Position numbers and translations under genes: made by a program | Notes under the pieces: model-generated | Told to the model about the DNA's origin: nothing | Seen by the model: the letters and a program-made list of their open reading frames with translations, nothing else | Database searches by the model: none | DNA from: Ammoniphilus oxalaticus | GTDB taxonomy: Bacteria; Bacillota; Bacilli; Aneurinibacillales; RAOX-1 | Assembly (NCBI RefSeq): GCF_003609605.1 | Contig: NZ_MCHY01000009.1 | Coordinates: 94,074-158,073, forward strand | Length of the DNA: 64,000 bases | Direction: 5' to 3' | In this document: in pieces, positions 18,091 to 26,264 of the stretch | Numbering within the stretch: position 1 is the stretch's first letter | Layout: each line of letters begins with the position of its first letter

Positions 18091-18990
18091 TTATAACAGT
18101 TTGTCTCCAAATGCAGAACTCATTAATGCAACAGCGACCTTCGCCGTTTTATTCTGAATATCCAATATTGGATTTACCTCTACAAATTCGGCTGAACTTA
18201 AAATGTTAGCTTCCGCAATCATCTCCATCGCTAAATGACTTTCTCGATACGTTATACCGCCGATTACAGGGGTCCCTACGCCAGGGGCGTCATGTGGATC
18301 TAAACCATCCAAATCCAAACTCAAGTGCATTCCATCCGTTCCCTTGCCGACAATCGAAAGCGCCTCCTCCATTACCCGCGGCATACCGAGTCGATCGATT
18401 TCATGCATTGTAAAAACTTTTAGACCGATCCTTTTAATAAGCTCCTTCTCCCCTCTATCGAGCTCCCTTGCCCCAATAATCACCACATGTTCAGGTTTAA
18501 TCTTTGGGTCCAACCCGCCAATACCCGTTAAATCAGGATGACCGATCCCCAACGAAACAGCCAATGACATGCCATGGACATTGCCCGACGGCGTTGTTTC
18601 CGCTGTATTTAAATCACCATGAGCGTCAAACCAGATCACGCCTAAGTCTTTTTTTCGTTTCGCCATACCGGCAATCGTTCCGATCGCAATACTATGATCA
18701 CCGCCCAATATTAACGGAAATCGCCCTTTGTTCACTTCCTGTTCTACAACGATAGCTAACGCGCGGTTTACATCTACAATTTGCTTTAAGTACTTTAAAT
18801 TTGGATAAACGATCGACTCTGATTCTCGTGTAGCAACTTTTAAATCACCTTTATCTTCTACCTCATATCCGATCATTTCTAATCTCTTTTTAACCCCTGC
18901 ATACCGAATCGCGCTGGGGCCCATATCAACGCCTCGACGATCCGCCCCAAGGTCCATTGGCGCCCCGATTATAGAAATACGATGTGTCAC
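18091..18990 (-). CDS. rocF: Arginase
   Basis: 299 residues of the ureohydrolase family. The manganese ligands are in LGGDHSIAIG, WFDAHGDLNT and SLDLDGLDPHDAPG. It hydrolyses arginine to ornithine and urea. GTG 18990 follows GGAGGGGGG with 6 bases between; an ATG at 19014 lies inside that purine-rich stretch and would add eight residues (MANGGGIG) that arginases lack. It stands just upstream of sigW, an order I know from other Bacillales. Confidence 0.93.
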   Translation of the reverse strand: MTHRISIIGAPMDLGADRRGVDMGPSAIRYAGVKKRLEMIGYEVEDKGDLKVATRESESIVYPNLKYLKQIVDVNRALAIVVEQEVNKGRFPLILGGDHSIAIGTIAGMAKRKKDLGVIWFDAHGDLNTAETTPSGNVHGMSLAVSLGIGHPDLTGIGGLDPKIKPEHVVIIGARELDRGEKELIKRIGLKVFTMHEIDRLGMPRVMEEALSIVGKGTDGMHLSLDLDGLDPHDAPGVGTPVIGGITYRESHLAMEMIAEANILSSAEFVEVNPILDIQNKTAKVAVALMSSAFGDKLL

Positions 18991-19080
18991 TCCAATCCCC
19001 CCTCCATTTGCCACGCCCTGCTACTTCTATTTTATGAAAGGTGGTCGCCTATTTAGAAATGGACTACGCCACTTCTATAA

Positions 19081-19115
19081 AAAAAGAAGCTGTCTATCGC
19101 AGACAACTTCTTTTT
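19081..19115. terminator. Terminator of the spoIIM-like/75-residue gene unit
   Basis: Stem AAAAAGAAGCTGTCT / AGACAACTTCTTTTT with one mismatch, U-runs on both strands. Confidence 0.8.
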
Positions 19116-19129
19116 GTTCCTACCATCGG

Positions 19130-19357
19130 TTAATGAACCGTGTGACTTGTTTTATTTCTTACATACTTAGCTAGCTCTGTTGGCGACGCGAGACGCCCAT
19201 ACATCTTAAACACGGTTGTATAGCGTTCCTCCATCGCCATTCGTATCATGCCGTCGATTCGTTTATCTCCTAAGTCTAACAACAGTTCTTCTAATTCCCT
19301 GCGCAATAAGTATTGTAACTCTTGGCATTCCTTCTGATTGAATAAAAAACCCATCAA
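19130..19357 (-). CDS. Conserved small protein, unknown function
   Basis: 75 residues, no membrane segment. The first half (ECQELQYLLRRELEELLLDLGD) is a strongly charged amphipathic helix, possibly a coiled coil. I believe similar short proteins occur at this locus in related spore formers, but I do not recognise a named family. It lies 65 bases after the SpoIIM-like gene on the same strand. Confidence 0.6.
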   Translation of the reverse strand: MMGFLFNQKECQELQYLLRRELEELLLDLGDKRIDGMIRMAMEERYTTVFKMYGRLASPTELAKYVRNKTSHTVH

Positions 19358-19422
19358 GATACCCCAACTCCTGGAAGTTCAATGTGAATTTATCATTCCT
19401 TTCGATTACCAAAATTATGCGC

Positions 19423-20055
19423 TTACCCCGCTAAGTCCCCGAAAACGGAATAGATTAAAAAAGGAGTGACGACACTTTCAATGACTGCCGCGACAAACAA
19501 CATAGCAATCAGCGAAACAACAATGAAGGGAAGATCTTCAAGGTTTTCTTTAAATTCGGTCAAGATCCCCGCCCTTTTATTACTAAATAGATTTCCGAAC
19601 ATACGGATTACAAACGTCCCATATTTGATACCCAATCCCGCCGCTAAAATAACCGCAAACAATTCAACGATACCGTGCGGAAGAATTCCTACCACCAAAA
19701 TAAGCAGTGGGTTCAAACCTTTCATGGAAAATGCTTTCAACATAAAGCCAAGCAATATACCGTTTGAAATCAAAGCGAACACGGGAAATACACAAAAGAA
19801 GATACCCAAGCCTAACATCGTTAAAGAAGCCAACACATTATTTTGGAAAATGACCCAAAACATCGAGAGAGGCCCGCCGCCTTGTTCGCCGATCTTATCA
19901 CCAATCTTTTCAAGCTGTTGCATCAACTCTTTTGCAACCTGTTCCATCAATGTCGCATTGAAATAACCAAGCAAACTCCCGCCAACAAATAAGAGAGTTC
20001 CCAACCATATATACTTAGAATTGGCTGAAATGATCCGAGCCAGTCTTGTGAACAT
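19423..20055 (-). CDS. Stage II sporulation protein M family membrane protein
   Basis: 210 residues with about five membrane helices. The SpoIIM family hallmarks are FQNNVLASLTMLGLGIFFCVFPVFALISNG and GILPHGIVELFAVILAAGLG, each read in pieces of 20 residues or fewer. In B. subtilis SpoIIM scaffolds the engulfment machine with SpoIID and SpoIIP; paralogues of unknown role also exist, so I leave the symbol blank. ATG 20055 has AAGGAAGGTG before it. Confidence 0.85.
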   Translation of the reverse strand: MFTRLARIISANSKYIWLGTLLFVGGSLLGYFNATLMEQVAKELMQQLEKIGDKIGEQGGGPLSMFWVIFQNNVLASLTMLGLGIFFCVFPVFALISNGILLGFMLKAFSMKGLNPLLILVVGILPHGIVELFAVILAAGLGIKYGTFVIRMFGNLFSNKRAGILTEFKENLEDLPFIVVSLIAMLFVAAVIESVVTPFLIYSVFGDLAG

Positions 20056-20183
20056 TGCCAACACCTTCCTTTGTTCGTACTATAACATATTCGCGACAAT
20101 TATTTTCTATTTTTTAGCATATCCCTGCCTATTTAGAAATAGATTTGTATTGGACAAACATAGGGAGGTGGGTCATCAATTTC

Positions 20184-20945
20184 ATGAAACTTTTCTGGAT
20201 ATTTAACGGGACGAAGTTAAAACAATATTTTGTGATTGTCGTAGCCGCTGTTTTCGCGGTTGGGATTGCCTATGCTGAAAAACAGAACGTTTCCGTCTTT
20301 ACTTCACAAACAGGACCAGCCGCTATTTACAAAGTGGACACGGATCAGAAGAAGTTAGCGTTGACCTTCGATATTAGCTGGGGTGAGCAACAGGTATCAC
20401 CGATTCTTGAGATCCTTGAAGAAAAGGAGGTAAGCAAAGTGACCTTTTTTCTTTCAGGCGAATGGACAAAGGAGCACCCAGAGATTGTTAAACAAATCGA
20501 TGAGCTTGGTTATGAAATTGGTTCACACGGGTACAAGCATATCAACTACAGTCGGCTCAATGACGATGAAATTAAAGCCCAGATCAGACAAGCGGATCAA
20601 ATTCTTCATGAAGTCGTCGGTAAAAAACCAACTTTACTTCGCGCGCCAAACGGCGACATCGACAAACGTGTCCTAAAAATAGCGACTGACCTTCATTATT
20701 CCGTCATATTGTGGGATACCGATTCAAAAGACTGGCTTAGACCGGGCGTCGAAGAAATTGTTCAAAACGTTGTTGGCAAAGCCCATCGCGGCGACATCAT
20801 TTTATTTCATGCCAGTGATTCTGCAACACAAACACACCTTGCTTTACCCGAAATCATCGATCATTTACGAAAAGACGGTTATGAATTCGTGACCGTAACC
20901 GAATTAATTACCGATGCTAAAGTCAAAGCGAAACCAATTGATTAG
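20184..20945 (+). CDS. pdaB: Sporulation polysaccharide deacetylase
   Basis: 253 residues: an N-terminal membrane anchor (about 12-32) and a NodB-type deacetylase domain. The metal site SHGYKH (H-x3-H) and RAPNGD loop are present. The first motif reads LTFDISWG where most NodB enzymes have TFDD, as in the PdaB subgroup. PdaB is needed for stable spore cortex. ATG 20184 has AGGTGGG upstream; a start 39 bases earlier has no ribosome binding site. It sits next to kbaA and gerD as in B. subtilis. Confidence 0.9.
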   Translation: MKLFWIFNGTKLKQYFVIVVAAVFAVGIAYAEKQNVSVFTSQTGPAAIYKVDTDQKKLALTFDISWGEQQVSPILEILEEKEVSKVTFFLSGEWTKEHPEIVKQIDELGYEIGSHGYKHINYSRLNDDEIKAQIRQADQILHEVVGKKPTLLRAPNGDIDKRVLKIATDLHYSVILWDTDSKDWLRPGVEEIVQNVVGKAHRGDIILFHASDSATQTHLALPEIIDHLRKDGYEFVTVTELITDAKVKAKPID

Positions 20946-20951
20946 TTCAAT

Positions 20952-20985
20952 TTTTTAAGGCGCTCGATCATTAAGATTGCGCGCC
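20952..20985. terminator. Possible terminator between pdaB and kbaA
   Basis: Stem AAGGCGC / GCGCGCCT with a large AT-rich loop between two convergent genes. No strong U-run, so weak. Confidence 0.35.
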
Positions 20986-21570
20986 TGCTTTACTTTGAGT
21001 CAACCGATGAAGCTGCATAATCTGCCACGTATTGCAAAGCAATAAAGGAACGAGCATGTAAATCATGCTAGAAAAGTTGTTTTCTTTTAATGCGGGGATC
21101 CACTCGATAATGGTTACAACAAAGAGGACAAACACAGTCGGAATCGCAGCCCGAATATTTGTTTGATTCACTTTGAGAAATGCGATGAAGCACGAATAGA
21201 GTAAGATGACCAGCGGCAAAACAATATACCCCAAAAGACCGTCTCCCGCCTCTTTTCCAAATGTTGTATACCGAAGATAGATAAGATCAAAAAAAGTAAA
21301 TAGAATAAGCAACACTTGAACATAAGGCCAAATTCGTTTAAAAACACCCATACCGACATTATGTATCGTTAGATAGGCGAAAAAACCCATTTGGGATACG
21401 ATACTAAAGGTTGCTCCTAGGCCAAAACTCCATAACAAACCAATGAAAAGATTAGCCATTCCTGAACCCCATAATGAATTTCCTTCTAACATCATCCCCA
21501 CTAATATCGCGCTAAAACCGCCAATTAATAGCGTCGTAATAAATAAATATGCCCACTTCTTTAAATTCAA
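20971..21570 (-). CDS. kbaA: KinB-signalling pathway activator KbaA
   Basis: 199 residues, six hydrophobic segments. The position between pdaB and gerD and the GFFAYLTIHNVGMGVFKRIW-like central segment match KbaA. In B. subtilis it is needed for KinB kinase to feed the phosphorelay that starts sporulation. Start ATG behind AGGAGG. kinB itself is not in the window. Confidence 0.88.
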   Translation of the reverse strand: MNLKKWAYLFITTLLIGGFSAILVGMMLEGNSLWGSGMANLFIGLLWSFGLGATFSIVSQMGFFAYLTIHNVGMGVFKRIWPYVQVLLILFTFFDLIYLRYTTFGKEAGDGLLGYIVLPLVILLYSCFIAFLKVNQTNIRAAIPTVFVLFVVTIIEWIPALKENNFSSMIYMLVPLLLCNTWQIMQLHRLTQSKAGAQS

Positions 21571-21719
21571 TGATTCTAACCTCCTTTAAAACACGATTAA
21601 CCTTTATGATTGTATCAATCCTGATCTAAAAAAACCAGCCAACCTTTATTTCAATGGATAAACAAAAAAACATTCGGAAAACTAATACAGACAAAAGGTT
21701 TTTGAAAGGGGTAAAAATC

Positions 21720-22346
21720 GTGAATAAGTGGTATAGATGGCTTTTTCCCTTAATTTTCATCCTTACACTAATCGGTTGCGGGGGAAATGAAAATGCTCAG
21801 CTCGATTATAAAGAAACGAAATCAATGGTCCTTGACATTTTAAAGACCGACGACGGCAAAAAGGCAATTAAAGAAGCATCTTCTGGAACTCAACAGGATT
21901 TAGTAAAGACAACTGAAGTCCACGAGAGTGTCAAAGAGTCATTTAGCGACCCGCAAAATCAAGCTGCTTTTAAAGAATTGCTTAAAGACCCAAAGGTTGC
22001 TAAATCATTTGCCAAAGCGATTGAAGATGAACATAAACGATTGATGAAGGACATGATGAAAGACCCCGAATACCAACAGATGATGATTAAAGTTTTAAGT
22101 GATCCAAAGGCCCAAGAATCGCTTCTAAAAACGATGAATAGCACCACCTACCAGCAGCAAACAATGAACGTGATGAAAGAGGCTTTGCAGAGCCCCGTGT
22201 TCAAGTTAGAGATGATGCAGTTAATGGTCGAAGCGCAAAAAGAAATGATGAAACCAGAAGATGAACAGGAACAAAAAGAGAAAAAGGACGAGGGCGAAAA
22301 TAAAGATGGGGGCGACGACAAAACCGGTGGGGCAGGCAGTTCTTAA
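21720..22346 (+). CDS. gerD: Spore germination lipoprotein GerD
   Basis: 208 residues from GTG 21720 (AAAGGGG upstream). Signal peptide with lipobox LIGC, then an alpha-helical body with repeated acidic/Met-rich motifs (KDMMKDPEYQQMM, LSDPKAQESLLKTM) and a Lys/Glu/Gly-rich tail. GerD gathers nutrient germinant receptors into the germinosome on the spore inner membrane. Convergent with salA. Confidence 0.92.
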   Translation: MNKWYRWLFPLIFILTLIGCGGNENAQLDYKETKSMVLDILKTDDGKKAIKEASSGTQQDLVKTTEVHESVKESFSDPQNQAAFKELLKDPKVAKSFAKAIEDEHKRLMKDMMKDPEYQQMMIKVLSDPKAQESLLKTMNSTTYQQQTMNVMKEALQSPVFKLEMMQLMVEAQKEMMKPEDEQEQKEKKDEGENKDGGDDKTGGAGSS

Positions 22347-22347
22347 C

Positions 22348-22390
22348 AAAAAAAGGGGTTAGGATGAATTTAGTCCTAACCCCTTTTTTA
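22348..22390. terminator. Bidirectional terminator between gerD and salA
   Basis: Strong stem AAAAAGGGGTTAGGA / TCCTAACCCCTTTTT with U-runs on both sides. Confidence 0.9.
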
Positions 22391-22391
22391 C

Positions 22392-23465
22392 TTAGTTAAT
22401 CATGTTTCGCGCTAATTCGAGATAAATCGATCCGATCTTAGAATTCTCTTCGTAAACGGATGGCGCGGTATTCGGATCGTTCGGATCATAATTTGGTTGA
22501 CCTAATGGAATTTGAGCAAGTACTGTCGTGCCCAACTCCGCAGCGAGCTTCTCGCCCCCGCCTTGGCCAAAGATCGCTTCCTGCTCCCCGCACTTCCCAC
22601 ACTCAAAGTAAGACATGTTTTCTACAACACCTATGATCTCATGTCCTGTTTTAACAGCCATGGCTCCTGCTCGGGCAGCAACAAACGCGGCTGTCGCGTG
22701 CGGTGTAGTAACAATCACTTCTTTACTCTGAGGGATCATTTGATGGACATCTAGCGCCACATCGCCGGTGCCCGGCGGCAAGTCCAGCAACAGATAGTCC
22801 AACTCGCCCCAATGAATCTCAGAAAAGAAATTACGCAGCATTTTCCCTAACATTGGCCCTCGCCAAATCACAGGTGAATTATCCTCTACGAAAAAGCCCA
22901 TCGATATGACTTTGACGCCAAAACGTTCCACAGGCAAAACAAGGTCTTGAATAACGGTCGGACGCTGATCAATCCCCATCATATCAGGCACGCTAAAGCC
23001 GTAGATATCGGCATCCACGATCCCTACCCGTTTACCCAGACGAGCTAACGCGGTCGCCAAATTTACAGTGACCGTTGATTTTCCAACCCCGCCTTTTCCG
23101 CTCGTTACCGCGATAAACGTAACTTCAGATTCGGGGCTTAAAATCGGAGAAATTGCGCCTGGTTCCGTTTGACCAGGTTGGCCCCCCCTAAGTCTTGCGG
23201 TTAGTTCCGCCCTTTCCTGATCTGTCATCGATCCGAAGCGGACCTCAACTTCCTTTGCTCCAACCGATTTAACCGCATTCACCACATCATCGTGGATCGT
23301 CGCTTTCAAGGGACATCCTTGAATCGTTAAGATGACATCAAGATCAACCTTTTCCCCCTCAATATTAATGTTGCGAATCATATTTAAATCGACGAGACTA
23401 ATATGTAACTCCGGGTCTTCAACCTTCTTTAGCGCGTCAAGAATTCGTTGTTCTGTTAGGCTCAC
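22392..23465 (-). CDS. salA: Mrp/NBP35 family P-loop ATPase SalA
   Basis: 357 residues: an N-terminal MIP18/DUF59 domain (about 1-85) and a Mrp-type ATPase with Walker A SGKGGVGKSTVTVNLA. A CxxC pair (ECGKCGEQ) near residue 285 matches iron-sulphur carrier members. In B. subtilis the gene at this place is salA, a regulator of scoC and protease genes; others call it apbC or mrp. GTG start behind GGGGGGAAA. Confidence 0.9.
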   Translation of the reverse strand: MSLTEQRILDALKKVEDPELHISLVDLNMIRNINIEGEKVDLDVILTIQGCPLKATIHDDVVNAVKSVGAKEVEVRFGSMTDQERAELTARLRGGQPGQTEPGAISPILSPESEVTFIAVTSGKGGVGKSTVTVNLATALARLGKRVGIVDADIYGFSVPDMMGIDQRPTVIQDLVLPVERFGVKVISMGFFVEDNSPVIWRGPMLGKMLRNFFSEIHWGELDYLLLDLPPGTGDVALDVHQMIPQSKEVIVTTPHATAAFVAARAGAMAVKTGHEIIGVVENMSYFECGKCGEQEAIFGQGGGEKLAAELGTTVLAQIPLGQPNYDPNDPNTAPSVYEENSKIGSIYLELARNMIN

Positions 23466-23548
23466 GATATATTTCCCCCCAATTCATGCATTATCCAGTT
23501 ATCCAATATGTTCCATTCATTATACCATAGTCTTAGACAGCATTATAG

Positions 23549-24271
23549 CTATTCCACATATTCCGAATCGGGGATGCTTTCGTCGCTATAATATCTTAAA
23601 ATTCCTTGATAGATCGCGTTAGCCATACTTTTTTGATATTTTACTGACGATAATTTTGCCGCTTCACCTGGATTAGACAGAAAACCAACCTCAACAAGAG
23701 CTGCCGTCATCTCCACATTTTTCAGTAAATAAACGTTTCCAATCTTTTTGGCAAAACGATCCGTATTTTCTAGTTTGTCTTTAATTTCATCTTGAATAAG
23801 AAAAGCAAGCGTCTGGTTTTCTTGTTTAGACGGGAAGTAAAAAGTTTGGGCGCCATACCAGCGTGGTGAGGGAATCGCATTCAAATGAATACTAACCATC
23901 ATATCCGCTTCACTTTCATTAACCATCTTTACTCTACGATGAATATCTTCCCGTTTCCGCTGCCCTAGTTTCCCACCTTGCGACAGATCCACGTCCTCTT
24001 CTCTCGTCATAATCACCAATGCTCCCGCCTGTTGAAGAAAATCTCGGAGGTATAGTGAAATATCGAGGGCGACATCCTTTTCAATTAGCCCGTCTCGACT
24101 AACTGCCCCGCCATCAAAACCGCCATGCCCTGGATCAATCGCTATGATCGCTCCGGATAATGGAAGTGACCACGCCGTCCAGGAATTATTCTCAGGGTAT
24201 TCATAGGTTAATATGGATATTAACAGCAAAAAACAGGCCAGCCATAAAAGCGCCTTCTTGCGCTTAAGCAT
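23549..24271 (-). CDS. cwlD: Germination-specific N-acetylmuramoyl-L-alanine amidase CwlD
   Basis: 240 residues: N-terminal signal anchor (about 8-24) and an Amidase_3 domain with zinc ligands in IDPGHGGFDGGA, the Glu of the LIEKDVALDI segment and MVSIHLNA, ending with the catalytic VEVGFLSN. CwlD trims stem peptides before PdaA makes muramic-delta-lactam in the spore cortex. ATG 24271. Its ribosome binding site is buried in a hairpin at 24280-24320. Confidence 0.95.
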   Translation of the reverse strand: MLKRKKALLWLACFLLLISILTYEYPENNSWTAWSLPLSGAIIAIDPGHGGFDGGAVSRDGLIEKDVALDISLYLRDFLQQAGALVIMTREEDVDLSQGGKLGQRKREDIHRRVKMVNESEADMMVSIHLNAIPSPRWYGAQTFYFPSKQENQTLAFLIQDEIKDKLENTDRFAKKIGNVYLLKNVEMTAALVEVGFLSNPGEAAKLSSVKYQKSMANAIYQGILRYYSDESIPDSEYVE

Positions 24272-24279
24272 GAAGCACC

Positions 24280-24320
24280 ACCTCGTCCTATGTTATCCCT
24301 ATCATCATATGGGACGAGGT
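24280..24320 (-). promoter_or_regulatory. 5'-UTR hairpin covering the cwlD ribosome binding site
   Basis: On the minus strand ACCTCGTCC (24320-24312) pairs perfectly with GGACGAGGT (24288-24280), with extra pairing in the loop (CATATG against CATAG). GAGGT is the core of the cwlD Shine-Dalgarno sequence, 9 bases before the ATG. No U-run follows, so it is not a terminator. Confidence 0.6.
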
Positions 24321-24543
24321 TCTCCAATATGACCCTTACATCAAGTGTAATTTTCATCATATATGGGTCATTATTATCGTCCAAAAAAATGTGGACCCTG
24401 TTCACCATTGTTGCTAGTTCCTTCTAGATTCATACACGGATAAAAAGGAATTTAGTTAGTTTGATGTGGAATATATTATGGTGGAGGGAGGTTGGGCGCG
24501 CGGTAAATTTTACTTCATTCCCGAGACCATTGATCAAGCGATC

Positions 24544-24572
24544 TTTACAAATTAGAACACCTCAAATATAAT
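24544..24572 (+). promoter_or_regulatory. Promoter of the marR-MFS-MBL operon
   Basis: TTTACA (24544-24549), 17-base spacer, TATAAT (24567-24572). Transcription would begin about 24579, just before the palindrome at 24584-24601. Confidence 0.6.
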
Positions 24573-24583
24573 AGCCTGTATAC

Positions 24584-24601
24584 TATTTACCTAGATAAAT
24601 A
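24584..24601. promoter_or_regulatory. Candidate MarR operator
   Basis: TATTTACCTAGATAAATA is an 18-bp palindrome with one mismatched pair (16 of 18 bases symmetric), placed between the predicted start of transcription and the GGGAGG ribosome binding site. This is a usual place for autorepression by MarR proteins. Confidence 0.6.
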
Positions 24602-24618
24602 AATGGGAGGGCACAAAA

Positions 24619-25026
24619 ATTAAACCGATCATTCACGAACTTTTTCAGAAAACACGATTGTTAAATAAAGAGTTGAATCAGGTATTAAAGAAGCATGATT
24701 TGTTTGCCGCGCAGTGGTCCGTTTTATATTACGTAAATCAACGTGGGGAGACGACATTAACACAAATTTGGAAATACCTAAACGTAGAAGCGCCAACTGT
24801 TACACGAACCGTGAAGCGCCTTGAAGAACTTGGTTGGCTTTCAACATACACGGGAGATGATCGCCGGGAAAAGAGAGTGCGATTAAAAGCAGACGCAAGC
24901 GAACGTCTACCCGAGATACTTGAGACTGTCAATTTCTTTGAACGTAAGCTGATGGCTAACCTGACTGAATCCGAACAAGATCTACTAATGGACTTATTAA
25001 ACAAACTAGATAACGAAAGAAGTTGA
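24619..25026 (+). CDS. MarR family transcriptional regulator (AUU start)
   Basis: 135 residues. Winged-helix core: AQWSVLYYVNQRGETTLTQI, then the recognition helix EAPTVTRTVKRLEELGWL and the wing DDRREKRVRL, followed by C-terminal dimer helices. The frame is open from GGGAGG (24605-24610) through ATT 24619, giving KPIIHELFQKTRLLNKEL, the dimerisation helix these proteins begin with. The first common start, TTG 24658, has no ribosome binding site and would remove that helix. I infer AUU initiation. It probably controls the MFS gene that follows 4 bases later. Confidence 0.85.
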   Translation: MKPIIHELFQKTRLLNKELNQVLKKHDLFAAQWSVLYYVNQRGETTLTQIWKYLNVEAPTVTRTVKRLEELGWLSTYTGDDRREKRVRLKADASERLPEILETVNFFERKLMANLTESEQDLLMDLLNKLDNERS

Positions 25027-25030
25027 TTTT

Positions 25031-26236
25031 TTGCAGAGAGAAGACACTATCTGGACGAAGGGATTTATCAGTTTATTTTTTGCTAATTTATTTATTTTTA
25101 TCGTTTTCTACGGCTTAGTAGCTGCGCTACCGCTTTACGCGCTTGGTGTTCTGGGAAAAACGGAACAGCAAGCTGGTCTATTGATGTCTGTCTTCATGAT
25201 TTCCGCGATTATCGTCCGCCCTTTTACCGGAAAAATTCTTGATACTGTAGGAAAAAGAAGGTCGCTTTGGCTGAGTTTGATTTTCTTCTTGATCTGCACC
25301 CTTTTTTATTACCTTACTCCATCATTTGGATGGTTGCTTTGTCTTCGTTTTTTCCATGGTATCTGGTTCGGCGTTTTAACGACAGCCTGCGCGTCAATTG
25401 CGGCAGACATCATTCCCGCCCGTAGACGGGGGACAGGCTTAGGTTATTTTACAATGTCAATGAACCTTGGTGTTGTGCTTGGACCACTTGTCTCCTTATC
25501 CGTTATACAGGCCTATTCTTTCCATACTCTATTTATTATTTTAAGTTTATTTATGATAATCGGCGCGATCATTTCTATCTTAGTACCCGCTTATGAAGAA
25601 TGCTCTTTACCAAGTAAAGTGAAAAAGAAACTTTCCATCCACGATCTTTTTGAAAAGAAAGCCTTACCCGTTGCTTCGCTCGCATTACTAATTGGGATAT
25701 CATATTCAAGTGTTCTATCTTACTTATCCATCTATGCCCAAGAAAGAGGACTACTCCATCTGACAAGCGTCTTCTTCCTTGTGTATACATCGGTTATGCT
25801 TCTAACTAGACCGTTCACAGGAAGGTTGTTTGATAGCAAGGGACCCTTGTATGTTGTGTATCCCGGATTAATCAGTTTTATCATTGGGCTTGTGTTATTA
25901 GCTTATACTAATTCACCAACCACGTTCTTGATCGCAGGCGGCTTCGTCGGTCTTGGCTACGGTTCAATAGTGCCCAGCATGCAAACCATGGCGATTCAAT
26001 CTGTAAAAATTGAACGAAGCGGCTATGCAACCGCCACCTTTTTTACACTCTTCGATACGGGCATTGCAATCGGATCCTTTCTCTTTGGCATTATTGCCGT
26101 AGCAAAAGGCTATTCGCCGATCTACATCATTTCTGCAGTCGTTGTAGGTTGTGTAATCGTCTTAACTGCGCTCAAAAGTCAAAGTAAACAAGTGAAAGAA
26201 ACAGCGGATATTGTGAGTGAAGCAGGTCCATTCTAG
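25031..26236 (+). CDS. MFS efflux transporter
   Basis: 401 residues, 12 membrane segments. The MFS loop 2-3 motif is VRPFTGKILDTVGKRR and the half-repeat LTRPFTGRLFDSKG follows helix 8; helix 5 contains GYFTMSMNLGVVLGP, the antiporter-type motif C. With the MarR gene just upstream it is most likely a drug or metabolite exporter. TTG start 4 bases after the marR stop, weak AAAGAAG ribosome binding site, so probably coupled. Confidence 0.87.
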   Translation: MQREDTIWTKGFISLFFANLFIFIVFYGLVAALPLYALGVLGKTEQQAGLLMSVFMISAIIVRPFTGKILDTVGKRRSLWLSLIFFLICTLFYYLTPSFGWLLCLRFFHGIWFGVLTTACASIAADIIPARRRGTGLGYFTMSMNLGVVLGPLVSLSVIQAYSFHTLFIILSLFMIIGAIISILVPAYEECSLPSKVKKKLSIHDLFEKKALPVASLALLIGISYSSVLSYLSIYAQERGLLHLTSVFFLVYTSVMLLTRPFTGRLFDSKGPLYVVYPGLISFIIGLVLLAYTNSPTTFLIAGGFVGLGYGSIVPSMQTMAIQSVKIERSGYATATFFTLFDTGIAIGSFLFGIIAVAKGYSPIYIISAVVVGCVIVLTALKSQSKQVKETADIVSEAGPF

Positions 26237-26264
26237 TAAATAAAAGAAGGGAGTCTTTAACGCC

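Noticed and set aside
19466-19966. Plus-strand frame opposite the spoIIM-like gene
   Set aside because: Mirror of membrane-helix codons; the real gene is on the minus strand.
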